A stretch of DNA of 64,000 nt from Salinarimonas sp. (GTDB taxonomy: Bacteria > Pseudomonadota > Alphaproteobacteria > Rhizobiales > Beijerinckiaceae), in the NCBI GenBank assembly GCA_020832565.1, contig JAFIEI010000002.1, forward strand, positions 186,001-250,000, written 5' to 3'. A program made the translations under genes and the position numbers. How positions within the stretch are numbered: position 1 is the stretch's first letter; the number at the start of each line of letters is the position of its first letter. The notes under the pieces are model-generated. The model had not been told where the DNA came from. It ran no database searches and saw nothing but the letters and a program-made list of their open reading frames with translations. This document shows, piece by piece, positions 10,575 through 20,225 of this stretch.

Positions 10575-11504
10575 TCAATTCCGGCGTGCTACCGTGAAAT
10601 GCGCCGCATCGCATAGGGTCTGCGCCCTTGCGCCGTATGGTGCGAGGGCGGCTTCGGCTTCGCCCACCAGCCGCGCACATTCGCGCCGGGCGCCTTCGAT
10701 GCCGAGCACGTCGACGAGCGTGCCCTTGCCCGCCGCCGCATCCTTGCCGACCGCCTTGCCCATCGCCTGTGCATCGGCTTCGCGATCGAGGATGTCGTCG
10801 GCGATCTGGAAAGCGGCGCCGAGGGCCTTGCCGTAGCTTACGAGACGGGCCCGGTCGCGCGCATCTGCACCGGCGGCGATTGCCCCCGCTTCAGCCGCGA
10901 AGGTGAGCAACGCGCCCGTCTTCATCGCCTGCAGCGTGCGGATATCGTCCTGGGAAAGCGCCGTTTCCTCGCCATAGCGGCCTTCTGCCGCGAGATCGAG
11001 CATCTGCCCGCCGACCATGCCGCCCAGACCCGCCGCGCGGGCGAGCCCGAGCATCAGTTCGGCGCGAATCGCCGGATCGGGATGGGTATCGGGAGCAGCC
11101 AGGACCTCGATGGCGAGGGTGAGCAGCGCATCACCGGCAAGGATTGCCGTCGCTTCGTCGAATGCCTTGTGTACCGTCGGCTTGCCGCGCCGCAGATCAT
11201 CGTCGTCCATGGCCGGCAGGTCGTCATGGACCAGCGAGTAGCAATGCACCAGTTCGATCGCCACGCCCGCCCGCAGGGGCGCTTCGCCCTCGACACCGAA
11301 GAGCTGCGCCGCAGCAGCCGTCAGAAACGGCCGCAGGCGCTTGCCGCCACCGAGTGCGCCATGGCGCATCGCCGCCATCAGACGTGGCGGACGCGCGATC
11401 TCGCCGGTTTGCGCATCCGGCGCGAGCAGGCCTTCGAGGCATTGCTCGACGGCCTGTGCATGCCGGGTCAACCGATCGACGAAACTGGACGTATCCTGGT
11501 TCAT
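10575..11504 (-). CDS. ispA: Geranyl/farnesyl diphosphate synthase
   Basis: A short-chain trans-prenyltransferase of 309 residues that condenses isopentenyl diphosphate with DMAPP and GPP to farnesyl diphosphate. This feeds undecaprenyl, ubiquinone and hopanoid synthesis. The first aspartate-rich motif is DDLPAMDDDDLRRG (from residue 94) and the second is DDILD (236-240), with GGKRLRPF near residue 52 binding the homoallylic substrate. The six-residue first motif DDxxxxD is the bacterial FPP synthase form. No exonuclease VII or dxs gene sits beside it here. It converges on the preceding hydrolase and is divergent from the Smr gene. Confidence 0.96.
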   Translation of the reverse strand: MNQDTSSFVDRLTRHAQAVEQCLEGLLAPDAQTGEIARPPRLMAAMRHGALGGGKRLRPFLTAAAAQLFGVEGEAPLRAGVAIELVHCYSLVHDDLPAMDDDDLRRGKPTVHKAFDEATAILAGDALLTLAIEVLAAPDTHPDPAIRAELMLGLARAAGLGGMVGGQMLDLAAEGRYGEETALSQDDIRTLQAMKTGALLTFAAEAGAIAAGADARDRARLVSYGKALGAAFQIADDILDREADAQAMGKAVGKDAAAGKGTLVDVLGIEGARRECARLVGEAEAALAPYGARAQTLCDAAHFTVARRN

Positions 11505-11626
11505 GCCCGATTTTCCTTTGTCGATACGGGTTGCAGCAAAGCGCGCTTCGGGTCAAGTGATGGGCGCTCACGGGCATCGGGATCGTGGCAGCCGGCACAA
11601 GCAGTGCGCGGCAATGGATTGGGTTG

Positions 11627-12346
11627 ATGGCGCGACGCAGGAAACGGGATCTCTCGGCGGAAGAACAGCGGCTGTGGGAGCATGTCGCGCGCCACGTCAC
11701 GCCGCTGCCCGGACGCGGTGGCGATCGTGCCCGCGATCCCGCGGACGCTCCCTCCGCCACGGGCCCGGGACGCGCCTCCGAACCGGCCGGCGAGGCGAGC
11801 GATTCCCTGATGCACAGCACCGCTTCGTTTTCCGGACATACAGCCGCCCCCGAGGCGGCGGGGCCAGCCGGGCGCACGAGCCGCAAGAACAAGGCGAGCA
11901 ATGCCGGGCGCGGTGCCCCGGAGCGTCCCGCCCCCGTACTTCCGCCCTATATCCCCCCGGTCTCGCGCAAGAGCGAATCCCTCCCGACGGGAACCGGTTC
12001 GGGCGGGCTAGACCGCCGCGAGCGGCGCTCCCTGCGCCGGCGCGTGCGCGAGGTGGACGACCGTCTCGACCTGCACGGCATGCGCCAGGAGGAAGCGCAT
12101 CGCGCGCTGATCCGCTTCCTGCAATCGGCGAGTGCACGCGATTGCGCCATCGTCCTGGTCGTGACCGGCAAGGGCGGCGTCGGCGGGCCCGGATATGGCG
12201 ACGAGCGCGGTGTTCTGCGCAGGATAACGCCGCATTGGCTGCGCGCGTCGGAACTGCGACCCTTCGTCGTGGGTTTCGAAGAAGCGGCCGCCCATCACGG
12301 TGGGGCGGGGGCATTGTATGTTCGATTACGCAGGCGAGGCCGATGA
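11627..12346 (+). CDS. Smr domain protein
   Basis: A 239-residue protein with a disordered, Pro/Ala/Arg-rich N-terminal half and a C-terminal Smr domain. The domain is marked by DDRLDLHGMRQEEAHRALIR and VVTGKGGVGG before GVLRRITPHWL. Smr domains bind or cut nucleic acids; stand-alone bacterial versions such as SmrB act as ribosome-associated nucleases. The DLHG motif, needed for nuclease activity in the family, is intact. The chosen ATG at 11627 starts the basic segment MARRRKRDLS. Its stop overlaps the start of the next gene (ATGA), so the two are translationally coupled. Confidence 0.9.
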   Translation: MARRRKRDLSAEEQRLWEHVARHVTPLPGRGGDRARDPADAPSATGPGRASEPAGEASDSLMHSTASFSGHTAAPEAAGPAGRTSRKNKASNAGRGAPERPAPVLPPYIPPVSRKSESLPTGTGSGGLDRRERRSLRRRVREVDDRLDLHGMRQEEAHRALIRFLQSASARDCAIVLVVTGKGGVGGPGYGDERGVLRRITPHWLRASELRPFVVGFEEAAAHHGGAGALYVRLRRRGR

Positions 12347-12789
12347 AGGAATTAGCCGAAAGGCGAAAGAGCCAGATTCATCCCGACGACGATCCAGCCC
12401 TGACACCGTTCGGCGCGCGGGTGCGGGCGCTGCGGCGCGAGCGCAATCTCCAGCTCAAGCACATGGCCGCATCGCTGGGCGTCTCCAGCGCCTATCTCTC
12501 GGCCCTCGAGCGCGGCGAGCGCGGACGCCCGACCTGGGCGCTGATCCAGGCGACGATCCATTATTTCGGCGTGATCTGGGACGAAGCCGACGAATTGCAG
12601 CATCTCGCCGAAATGTCGGAACCCCGCCCCCAGGTCGATGCACGCGGCACCGGCGCCGAGGGGGTCTATCTGGCCAACCGGCTCGCCCGTGATTTCGCGA
12701 CTCTGGAGCCCGCCGATCACGCGGCAATCCTCGCCGTTCTGGAGCAGCGCAAACCTGGTCGGGTTGACCCGGAGCGCCTTTCGGGGTGA
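12343..12789 (+). CDS. XRE-family helix-turn-helix regulator
   Basis: A 148-residue DNA-binding protein. The HTH is at about residues 25-75: RVRALRRERNLQLKHMAASL followed by GVSSAYLSALERGERG, where the recognition helix and the ALERGERG turn are typical of the Xre/Cro fold. The C-terminal part (LANRLARDFATLEPADHAA) is an alphaproteobacterial extension of unknown role. The start overlaps the Smr gene stop by four bases. A pairing of Smr and XRE genes recurs in related genomes, but the regulated genes are not known to me. The DNA target cannot be read here. Confidence 0.9.
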   Translation: MKELAERRKSQIHPDDDPALTPFGARVRALRRERNLQLKHMAASLGVSSAYLSALERGERGRPTWALIQATIHYFGVIWDEADELQHLAEMSEPRPQVDARGTGAEGVYLANRLARDFATLEPADHAAILAVLEQRKPGRVDPERLSG

Positions 12790-12936
12790 GAAGAGCGTAT
12801 CTTCACAGCATCATTGCGTCAGTCGGACACGAGCCGGCTGATGAAATGATGCGTCAATATGTAAATCCGGAATGCGCGAACTGACTCCGTCAGGTCGGGC
12901 GTTCTGGAAATCTTTCGACACACAAGGAGCAGTCAT

Positions 12937-13947
12937 TTGTCTTCCAGACTCGATCTTCTCGCCCTCGGCAATGCCATCGTCGACGTCATCGCGCATACCG
13001 ATGACGATTTTCTCGCGAAACGGAATTTGCACAAGGGCTCGATGAATCTGATCAACGAGGAGACGACCCTCGAACTCTACGAGGCAATGGGCCCCGCAAC
13101 GATCATTTCCGGCGGATCGGCTGCGAACACGATCGCCGGTGCCGCCTCGCTCGGGCTGAAGACGGGCTTCATCGGCAAGGTTCGCGACGACGGCGCCGGC
13201 GATCATTATCGCCACGACATGCGCGCCATGGGCACCGTCTTCGATACGCCCGCCGCAACCGACGGCCCCGCCACGGCGCGCAGCTTCATCCTGGTGACGC
13301 CCGATGGCGAGCGCACCATGAACACCTATCTCGGCGCCTGCCAGGGGCTCACCACCGCCGATGTCGATGCCGACAAGGTGCGCGCGGCGGCCATCACCTA
13401 TCTCGAAGGCTATCTCTGGGATCCCGAAGACGCCAAGGACGCGTTCCGCAAGGCGGTCGAGATTGCCCATGGTGCGGGCAACCGCGTGGCGCTGACGCTC
13501 TCCGATTCCTTCTGCGTGGACCGTTTCCGCGACGAGTTCCTCGGACTGATGCGCGAAGGCCATATCGATATTCTCTTCGCCAATATCCACGAGCTCAAGG
13601 CGCTGTACCAGACCGCCGACGAGGACACGGCGCTCGCCGCCCTGCGTGACGAGAACCTCCCGCACGGGCATTTCATCGGCGCGATCACCCGCTCCGCAGA
13701 AGGCGCCCTGGTCGTGACCAGGCAGTCGACGCAAAGCGTCAAGGCGCATCCGGTCGATCGTGTGGTCGACACCACCGGCGCCGGCGATCTGTTCGCGGCG
13801 GGCTTCCTCGCCGGGCTGAGCAAGGGGCTCGACCACGTCACCTGCGCGCGCCTTGGCGGCATGGCGGCTTCGGAAATCATCTCGCATCTGGGCGCCCGCC
13901 CGGAAGCCGATCTCGCCGACATGGCCCGCCAGAACGGCCTGATCTGA
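12937..13947 (+). CDS. PfkB-family sugar/adenosine kinase
   Basis: A 336-residue ribokinase-fold kinase. The N-terminal half has the substrate-binding signature IISGGSAANTIAG (56-68). The C-terminal signature DTTGAGDLFAAGFL contains the catalytic base Asp284 and the anion hole. Annotation in relatives is usually adenosine kinase, and the N-terminal DLLALGNAIVDVI agrees with that subgroup, but the nucleoside is not proven by sequence. The start is a TTG at 12937, supported by AAGGAG at 12924-12929; no ATG or GTG fits better. It is monocistronic and ends at a good terminator. Confidence 0.9.
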   Translation: MSSRLDLLALGNAIVDVIAHTDDDFLAKRNLHKGSMNLINEETTLELYEAMGPATIISGGSAANTIAGAASLGLKTGFIGKVRDDGAGDHYRHDMRAMGTVFDTPAATDGPATARSFILVTPDGERTMNTYLGACQGLTTADVDADKVRAAAITYLEGYLWDPEDAKDAFRKAVEIAHGAGNRVALTLSDSFCVDRFRDEFLGLMREGHIDILFANIHELKALYQTADEDTALAALRDENLPHGHFIGAITRSAEGALVVTRQSTQSVKAHPVDRVVDTTGAGDLFAAGFLAGLSKGLDHVTCARLGGMAASEIISHLGARPEADLADMARQNGLI

Positions 13948-13975
13948 TCAGGCTTCACTTGGTATGAGCAGAACC

Positions 13976-14005
13976 AGGCGGTGCCGAATCCGGCGCCGCC
14001 TTTTT
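13976..14005 (+). terminator. Rho-independent terminator after the PfkB kinase gene
   Basis: AGGCGG and CCGCCT arms, with an inner CCG/CGG pairing, are followed by five T residues at 14001-14005. The T run touches the stop codon of the converging ABC permease gene. Confidence 0.75.
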
Positions 14006-14775
14006 CACGACCGCAAACGCCAGCCGGTGCGGAAGATCCACCAGATCGCGGCGAGGCAGATCACGGTGAAGACGCCGATGGCGGCGAGGCTGAATGCGAT
14101 GGGGACGTCGGCCTGTTCGAAGAACGACCAGCGGAATCCCGAGATCAGGTAATGCATGGGATTGAGCAGGGTCAGACCCTGCCAGAAGGGCGGCAGCATC
14201 GTCGTGGAATAGAAAGTCCCGCCGAGAAAGACGAGCGGCGTGATCACCAGCAGCGGGATGAGCTGGAGCTGCTCGAAATTCGCCGCCCAGATCCCGATGA
14301 TGAACCCCATCAGCGCGAAACTCGTGCAGGTCAGGATCAGGAAGAGGATCATGGCGAAGGGACGCGCGATCGACAGATCAATGAAGAGATAGGCCGTGGC
14401 CAGGATGATCAGCCCGACGATGAAGGCCTTCGTCGCCGCCGCACCGACATAGCCGATGACGATTTCGAAAGCATTCACCGGCGCCGAGAGCACCTCGTAG
14501 ATCGAGCCGAGAAACTTGGGGAAGAATATCCCGATCGAGGCGTTCGAAGTGGCCTGCGTCGTCACCGTCAGCATGATCAGCCCGGGCACGATGAAAGCGC
14601 CGTAGGGGATGCCCTCGACCTGGTCGATCCGCCCGCCGATGGCCGCGCCGAACACCACGAAATAGAGTGAGGCGGAAATCACCGGGGCGAGCATGGATTG
14701 CAGGATGGTGCGGAAGAAGCGGCCCATCTCGTAGAGATAGATCGCGCGAATGGCTTGCAGATTGGGGCTTGGCAT
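14005..14775 (-). CDS. ABC-2 type transporter permease (YadH-like)
   Basis: A 256-residue inner-membrane permease of an ABC exporter with six predicted helices. The ABC-2 region includes FVVFGAAIGGRIDQVEGIPY and the conserved segment GGTFYSTTMLPPFWQGLTLL followed by NPMHYLISGFR. It is the membrane half of a two-gene exporter with the next upstream gene; its ATG overlaps that gene's stop (ATGA at 14772-14775). YadGH-type systems are conserved in proteobacteria, but their substrate is not established. Confidence 0.92.
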   Translation of the reverse strand: MPSPNLQAIRAIYLYEMGRFFRTILQSMLAPVISASLYFVVFGAAIGGRIDQVEGIPYGAFIVPGLIMLTVTTQATSNASIGIFFPKFLGSIYEVLSAPVNAFEIVIGYVGAAATKAFIVGLIILATAYLFIDLSIARPFAMILFLILTCTSFALMGFIIGIWAANFEQLQLIPLLVITPLVFLGGTFYSTTMLPPFWQGLTLLNPMHYLISGFRWSFFEQADVPIAFSLAAIGVFTVICLAAIWWIFRTGWRLRS

Positions 14776-15701
14776 CAGTTGTCGTCCTTGACCAGCCCGA
14801 CGAAGATCTCTTCGAGGCTGCTTTGCCTTGTGCGGATATCGGCAATGGAAAGGCCGGCGGCCTGGATAGCGGCGAGGAGGCTGCCGACCCCGGTCTGTCC
14901 GGCGCGCGCGTCATAGCCGTAGATCAGGGCCTGCCCGTCCTGCGAGAGCTGCAGGTCATGCGCGGCGAGGCTTTCGGGAATCGCATCGAGCTGCGCCTCC
15001 AGCATGATTTCGAGCTCCTTGTGCCCCATCCGCGCCATCAGGTCGTCGGTCTTTTCGACGAGCAGGATCTCGCCCCGGTTGATCACCGCGATGCGATCGG
15101 CAATCGCTTCGGCTTCCTCGATGTAATGGGTCGTGAGGATGATGGTGACGCCGTCGCGGCGCAATTCGCGCACCACGTCCCACATCTCCCGGCGCAACTC
15201 GACATCGACGCCGGCGGTCGGCTCGTCGAGGAAGAGCACGCGCGGCTCGTGCGAGAGCGCCTTGGCGATCATGACGCGCCGCTTCATGCCGCCCGAGAGC
15301 TCGCGATTGCGGGCATTCTTCTTCTCCGACAGGCTGAGTGCCGCGAGCAGGCGATCGATCATGGCCTCGTCGGGCGGCTTCCCGAACAGGCCGCGCGAGA
15401 AGCGCACCGTATTCGCGATCTTCTCGAATGGCTCGAGGCTGATCTCCTGCGGCACGAGCCCGATCATGGCCCGTGCGGCCCGGTAATCGCTCTGGATATC
15501 GTGCCCCCCGACGCTGACGCTTCCGGCGGTCGGGCGGGTGATGCCGCAGATCGTCGAGATCAGCGTGGTCTTGCCGGCGCCGTTGGGCCCCAGCAATGCG
15601 ATGATTTCACCTTCGGTGATGTCGAGATCAATGCCCTTGAGGGCCTCGAACCCGCTGTCATACGCTTTGCGCAGACCGCGCACGGCGATGATGTTGGACA
15701 T
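14775..15701 (-). CDS. ABC exporter ATP-binding protein (YadG-like)
   Basis: A 308-residue ATPase. Walker A is GPNGAGKT (38-45), the signature is LSGGMKRR, Walker B is VLFLDEPTAGVD, and the switch His is in TTHYIEEAE. The C-terminal 70 residues form the accessory domain typical of ABC-2 exporter ATPases. It energises the YadH-like permease encoded by the overlapping next gene. No operator was recognised in the 222-base gap before the divergent amidohydrolase gene. Confidence 0.94.
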   Translation of the reverse strand: MSNIIAVRGLRKAYDSGFEALKGIDLDITEGEIIALLGPNGAGKTTLISTICGITRPTAGSVSVGGHDIQSDYRAARAMIGLVPQEISLEPFEKIANTVRFSRGLFGKPPDEAMIDRLLAALSLSEKKNARNRELSGGMKRRVMIAKALSHEPRVLFLDEPTAGVDVELRREMWDVVRELRRDGVTIILTTHYIEEAEAIADRIAVINRGEILLVEKTDDLMARMGHKELEIMLEAQLDAIPESLAAHDLQLSQDGQALIYGYDARAGQTGVGSLLAAIQAAGLSIADIRTRQSSLEEIFVGLVKDDN

Positions 15702-15923
15702 GGTTCTTCCTTCTTGTCGCAGCCTAATTAGTGCGCGGCTGCGGCGTTGTGAACCACGAATGCCGCAAGCGGCGGCTTGCGTGCGTTTTCTCCAACGCGC
15801 ATTTGGGCCGTTCTTCGCAGCCGATCAGCCCGGCAGCCGCGTCATCGCGCTTGACCGGATACGCCCCGATCGCCGTTACTGGCGATCCGCAACCGGCCCG
15901 CGCAATGGAGAGGCTCTGGCATC

Positions 15924-17555
15924 ATGCAGATCGCAGCCGATATCGTCCTCACCAACGGACGCGTCTGGCGCGGGCTCGGACATGGTTTCGCGCAGGCGAT
16001 CGCCCTGTGGGGCGGCAAGGTGCTCGCGAGCGGATCAGACGAGGAAATCGCAGATCTGATCGGTCCGAAGACCGAGGTGATCGATCTCGCCGGGCGCCTC
16101 GCGACACCGGGCCTCAACGATGCGCATATGCATCTCCTGCCCTATGGCGCGGCCATGGCCGAGGTCGATCTGCGCCCGCGCGCCGCACCAACCCTCGCCG
16201 CGCTTCTCGACGCACTGCGTGAACGCGCCCGCACGACGCCGCCCGGCGAATGGGTGATCGGGCGCGGCTATGACCATTTCCGCCTCGATACCGGGCGCCA
16301 TCCCACACGCGACGAGCTCGATGCCGCCCTGCCCGATCATCCCGTCTGGACCGTGCGCACGGATGGGCATCTCGCCGTGGCCAATTCCATGGCGCTCACG
16401 CGCGCCGGCATCGACGAGGATACCCCCTCGCCGCCGGGCGGGCTGATCGAAAGGCGCGAGGGGCGCCTGACCGGGCTTCTGGCCGAGACGGCCCGCGAGC
16501 CCGTACTCGCCGTTTTGCCGCGCACGGATATCGACGAGATGGTCAGCTGCATCGAACGCGGCGGGCGCGATCTCATGGCCCATGGCATCACCTCCTGCAT
16601 GGAGGCGGCGGTGGGGATCCGCGACGGCTGGCTCGAAATGCAGGCCTATCAGAAAGCGCATCGCGAGAACCGGCTGCCGTTGCGCGTCTATGCCTGCCTG
16701 ATGGGCGACGTCACCCGCAACGTGCTGCCCGAAGCGATGGCGGCGGGGATGTGCACCGGCGGCGGCGATGCGCGGCTTCGGATCGGGCCGGTCAAGATCT
16801 TCACCGACGGCAGCGCCGGCGGACGCACGGCTGCGATGACCAAGCCCTATCTCGGCGGCGGACCCGAGGATACCGGCCTGCTCTGCCTGCCGGCGGAACA
16901 GCTCACGCGGATGGTCAATGATGCCCATCGCGCCGGCTGGCAGATGGCGATCCATGCCATCGGCGATGCGGCCATCGACCAGGTGCTCGACGCTTACGAA
17001 GCCGCGCTCACCGCCATGCCCGACCCGCAGCGGCGCCACCGGATCGAGCATTGCGGCTGGCTGCGACCCGACCAGATGGCGCGGATGCAGAATCTGCATA
17101 TCCTGCCCGCCCCGCAACCCGCCTTCATGTACTGGTTCGGCGATCTCTATCTGACGCTTGCCGAGCGCGAGCGCGTCGAGGCTTCGCATCCGATGCGAAC
17201 CTGGATCGAGCAAGGGCTGGAGCCCTCCGCCTCAACGGATTGCCCCGTGGTCGAGATCGATCCCTTCGCCAATCTCTACACCATGATCACCCGCAAGACC
17301 GAGGCGGGAACCCTGCTCGGGCCCGATCAGGCGCTCACCCTGGAGGAGGCCCTGCACGCCTATACTTTTGCCGGCGCCTATGCCGCCCGCGAGGAGGCGA
17401 TCAAGGGACAGCTCCTGCCGGGACGGCTTGCCGATATCGCCGTCTTCGATCGCGATCTCTTCGCCGTGTCCCCCGAAGCGATCCGCGCGGCGGCCTGCGA
17501 TATCACCATTCTCGACGGAGACATCGTCCATCGCCGGGAGGCGCCGGTCGCCTGA
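15924..17555 (+). CDS. YtcJ-like amidohydrolase (amidohydrolase 3 family)
   Basis: A 543-residue metal-dependent hydrolase. The metal-binding HxH is in TPGLNDAHMHLLPYG, later ligands are in IHAIGDAAIDQ and HRIEHCGW, and the final Asp is in STDCPVVEIDPF. The family is the YtcJ/AepA type, whose members hydrolyse N-acyl or amide bonds of varied substrates. The next gene, 53 bases downstream, is a second amidohydrolase, so the two probably form a catabolic operon. The substrate cannot be inferred. Confidence 0.9.
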   Translation: MQIAADIVLTNGRVWRGLGHGFAQAIALWGGKVLASGSDEEIADLIGPKTEVIDLAGRLATPGLNDAHMHLLPYGAAMAEVDLRPRAAPTLAALLDALRERARTTPPGEWVIGRGYDHFRLDTGRHPTRDELDAALPDHPVWTVRTDGHLAVANSMALTRAGIDEDTPSPPGGLIERREGRLTGLLAETAREPVLAVLPRTDIDEMVSCIERGGRDLMAHGITSCMEAAVGIRDGWLEMQAYQKAHRENRLPLRVYACLMGDVTRNVLPEAMAAGMCTGGGDARLRIGPVKIFTDGSAGGRTAAMTKPYLGGGPEDTGLLCLPAEQLTRMVNDAHRAGWQMAIHAIGDAAIDQVLDAYEAALTAMPDPQRRHRIEHCGWLRPDQMARMQNLHILPAPQPAFMYWFGDLYLTLAERERVEASHPMRTWIEQGLEPSASTDCPVVEIDPFANLYTMITRKTEAGTLLGPDQALTLEEALHAYTFAGAYAAREEAIKGQLLPGRLADIAVFDRDLFAVSPEAIRAAACDITILDGDIVHRREAPVA

Positions 17556-17608
17556 TCCCGTGCATCATACTCGCATCACCGCAAACACCAGCCCAGAGAC
17601 GCCATCCC

Positions 17609-19048
17609 ATGTCGCGCACCACCCTGATCAAGAACGCCGCCTTCCTCGTTGCCCATGACGCCGGGAAGGACAGCCACAGCTATCGTCGCGATTGCGACAT
17701 CGTCTTCACCGATGACCGCATCGTCCATATCGGCCCCGGTTTCACCGGCGATGTCGACGAGACCATCGACGCCTCGCGCATGATGGTGATGCCCGGCCTC
17801 GTCGATATCCATTCGCACCCGGCCTCCGAGCCCCTGAACAAGGGCTGGAACGACGAGCTCGGCTCGGCGAAGCTGTGGGGCTCGTCGCTCTACGAATTCA
17901 TGCCGATTTTCCGCCCGGATGCGAAAGGCATACCCGCCTGTTCGAGCGTGGCCTATTGCGAATTGCTGATGTCGGGGGTGACGACGCTCGTCGACATGTC
18001 CGGCGCCTGGGACGGCTGGCTCGACCTCTTCGCGAAAAGCGGGCTGCGCGGTGTCGTCTCGCCGATGTATCGCTCGGCGCGCTGGTACACGAAGGACGGC
18101 CATGTGGTCGAATACGAATGGGATCCCGCCGCCGGCGAGAAGGCCATGGCGCAGGCGATGGAGGTGCTCGACGCCGCCGCCCGCCATCCCTCGGGCCGGC
18201 TGTCGGGCATGGTCTCGCCCTCGCAGATCGACACCTGCACGCCGGAACTGATCAGGGACAGCTTCGCCGAAGCCGAGCGGCGCGACCTGCCATTCCAGAT
18301 CCATGCCGCGCAGAGCGTCGTGGAATTCCATGAAATGACCCGCCGTCACGGGATGACGCCGATCGAATGGCTGGAATCGCTGGGTGTGCTCTCGCCGCGC
18401 TCGATCATCGGGCACGCCATCTTCCTCGATCACCATTCCTCGGCCCTGAACTGGCCCAAACGTGACGATCTCGCCTCGATCATCAACAGCGGCACGACGG
18501 TGGCGCATTGCCCTGTGGTCTTCCAGCGCCGGGGCATCGCCATCCAGTCCGTCGGCGGCTATCTGCGTCGGGGCGTGAAGATGGGGATCGGCACCGACAC
18601 CTTCCCCCACAACATGCTGGAGGAATTGCGTGCGGTCGGGATCGGTGCGCGCATGGTCTCGGAGGATGTGTGGGATCTGCGCCTGTCGCAGATTTTCGAC
18701 TGCGCCACGCTCGGCGGCGCGAGGGCGCTGGGGCGCGACGATATCGGGCGTCTCGCGGTCGGCGCCAAGGCGGATATCGTGATGGTCGATCTCGATCATC
18801 CGATGATGCGCCCGGTGCGCGACCCGCTGCGCAGCCTCGTCTATGCGGCGGCGGAGCGCGCGGTGCGGACGGTCTTCGTCGACGGCACCAAGGTCGTCGA
18901 TGACGGGCGGGTGCTCACCCTCGATTACGAGGCCGCCACGGCTGCCCTGCAGGAGGCGCAATACCGCGCCGAGGGCGAGGTCGCAGCCGCCGACTGGGCC
19001 GGTCGTTCGAGCTACGAGATCTCGCCCTATACCTATCCGCAGGGCTGA
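17609..19048 (+). CDS. Amidohydrolase (chlorohydrolase/deaminase-like)
   Basis: A 479-residue amidohydrolase of the guanine deaminase/AtzA-TrzN-like group. Metal ligands are visible as HSH in GLVDIHSHPASE, His in FQIHAAQSVVEFHE, and the last Asp in GIGTDTFPHN. The segment VAHCPVVFQRRG sits where these enzymes bind the ring or leaving group. The ATG at 17609 begins a beta-strand leader (TLIKNAAFLV) typical of the family. It follows the YtcJ-like gene on the same strand. A heterocyclic amine or amide substrate is plausible, but not shown. Confidence 0.9.
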   Translation: MSRTTLIKNAAFLVAHDAGKDSHSYRRDCDIVFTDDRIVHIGPGFTGDVDETIDASRMMVMPGLVDIHSHPASEPLNKGWNDELGSAKLWGSSLYEFMPIFRPDAKGIPACSSVAYCELLMSGVTTLVDMSGAWDGWLDLFAKSGLRGVVSPMYRSARWYTKDGHVVEYEWDPAAGEKAMAQAMEVLDAAARHPSGRLSGMVSPSQIDTCTPELIRDSFAEAERRDLPFQIHAAQSVVEFHEMTRRHGMTPIEWLESLGVLSPRSIIGHAIFLDHHSSALNWPKRDDLASIINSGTTVAHCPVVFQRRGIAIQSVGGYLRRGVKMGIGTDTFPHNMLEELRAVGIGARMVSEDVWDLRLSQIFDCATLGGARALGRDDIGRLAVGAKADIVMVDLDHPMMRPVRDPLRSLVYAAAERAVRTVFVDGTKVVDDGRVLTLDYEAATAALQEAQYRAEGEVAAADWAGRSSYEISPYTYPQG

Positions 19049-19203
19049 TCCGGCGACGGGGGCGTCCGGTTCTCCACCAGCAATCGCGCAGCCGGTGACG
19101 CTGCGCGCTTGCTCTTGCGGATGAAAGCTTGTTAAACCCGCCCCGCCGCCATTGCGAGGCGCCCGAGCGCCTTGTCAGCATTCGCCGAGAAAGCCGATCC
19201 GCC

Positions 19204-20136
19204 ATGAAACTCGTCGCCGGAAACTCCAACCGTCCGCTTGCCGAAGCAATAGCCGCCTATCTCGGCATCCCCCTGGCCAAATGCCAGGTGAAACGCTTTG
19301 CGGATATGGAGATATTCGTCGAATTGCAGGAAAACGTCCGGGGCGAAGATGTCTTCATCCTGCAATCGACCTCGTTTCCCGCCAACGACCATCTCATGGA
19401 GATGCTGATCCTGATCGATGCGCTGAAGCGCTCCTCGGCCAAGCGGATCACGGCGGTGATGCCCTATTTCGGCTATGCGCGGCAGGACCGGCGCACGGCG
19501 GGGCGCACGCCGATATCGGCCAAGCTCGTGGCCAATCTGATCACCGAAGCCGGCGCCGACCGGGTGCTGACCCTCGACCTGCATGCCGGCCAGATCCAGG
19601 GCTTCTTCGATATTCCCACCGATAACCTGTTCGGCGCACCGGTGATGGTGCGCGACATCAAGGAACGCATGCCCAACGGCGACAAGGTCGTGGTCTCGCC
19701 GGATGTCGGTGGTGTCGTGCGCGCGCGTGCGCTCGCCAAGCGCATCGATGCCCAGCTCGCCATCGTCGACAAGCGCCGCGAGCGCCCCGGTGAATCGGAA
19801 GTGATGAGCATTATCGGTGACGTGGCCGGGCGCAGTTGCCTGCTCGTCGACGACATCGTCGATTCCGGCGGCACCCTTTGCAACGCCGCCGAAGCGCTGC
19901 TGGAAAAGGGCGCGACCGAGGTCTATGCCTTCATCACCCACGGCGTGCTCTCCGGTGGTGCGGTGTCACGGATCGCCAATTCCAAGCTGAAGGAACTGGT
20001 CATCACCGATTCCATCATGCCCACGGAAGCGGTGAAGGTGGCGCGCAATATCCGCGTGCTGCCGATCAACGGGCTGATGGGTGAAGCCATCGCGCGCACG
20101 GCTTCCGAATCCTCGGTTTCCAGCCTTTTCGACTGA
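19204..20136 (+). CDS. prs: Ribose-phosphate pyrophosphokinase
   Basis: A 310-residue enzyme that makes PRPP from ribose 5-phosphate and ATP, the precursor of purines, pyrimidines, His and Trp. Visible features are the N-terminal [15 protein letters not shown], the flexible ATP-site loop YARQDRRT, the KRR element in [10 protein letters not shown], and the PRPP loop [11 protein letters not shown]. The chosen ATG gives the standard class I length. It is a single gene here. Confidence 0.97.
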   Translation: MKLVAGNSNRPLAEAIAAYLGIPLAKCQVKRFADMEIFVELQENVRGEDVFILQSTSFPANDHLMEMLILIDALKRSSAKRITAVMPYFGYARQDRRTAGRTPISAKLVANLITEAGADRVLTLDLHAGQIQGFFDIPTDNLFGAPVMVRDIKERMPNGDKVVVSPDVGGVVRARALAKRIDAQLAIVDKRRERPGESEVMSIIGDVAGRSCLLVDDIVDSGGTLCNAAEALLEKGATEVYAFITHGVLSGGAVSRIANSKLKELVITDSIMPTEAVKVARNIRVLPINGLMGEAIARTASESSVSSLFD

Positions 20137-20188
20137 TCCAGCACAATTTTCTGACCGGTACCCGTGGACATCGGTGCCCACTTCCCTT

Positions 20189-20215
20189 TGATTGCTTTTG
20201 ACGAAATTGCAATCA
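20189..20215. promoter_or_regulatory. Inverted repeat upstream of comEC
   Basis: TGATTGC (20189-20195) and GCAATCA (20209-20215) form a perfect 7-bp inverted repeat with a 13-base spacer. It ends eleven bases before the comEC start and overlaps the likely ribosome-binding region. It could be an operator or an mRNA hairpin. Confidence 0.4.
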
Positions 20216-20225
20216 GGGGCGGCTG

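Noticed and set aside
11341-12342. The upstream part of the long frame that contains the XRE gene
   Set aside because: It overlaps ispA and the Smr gene out of frame; the regulator starts at 12343 by overlap with the Smr stop.
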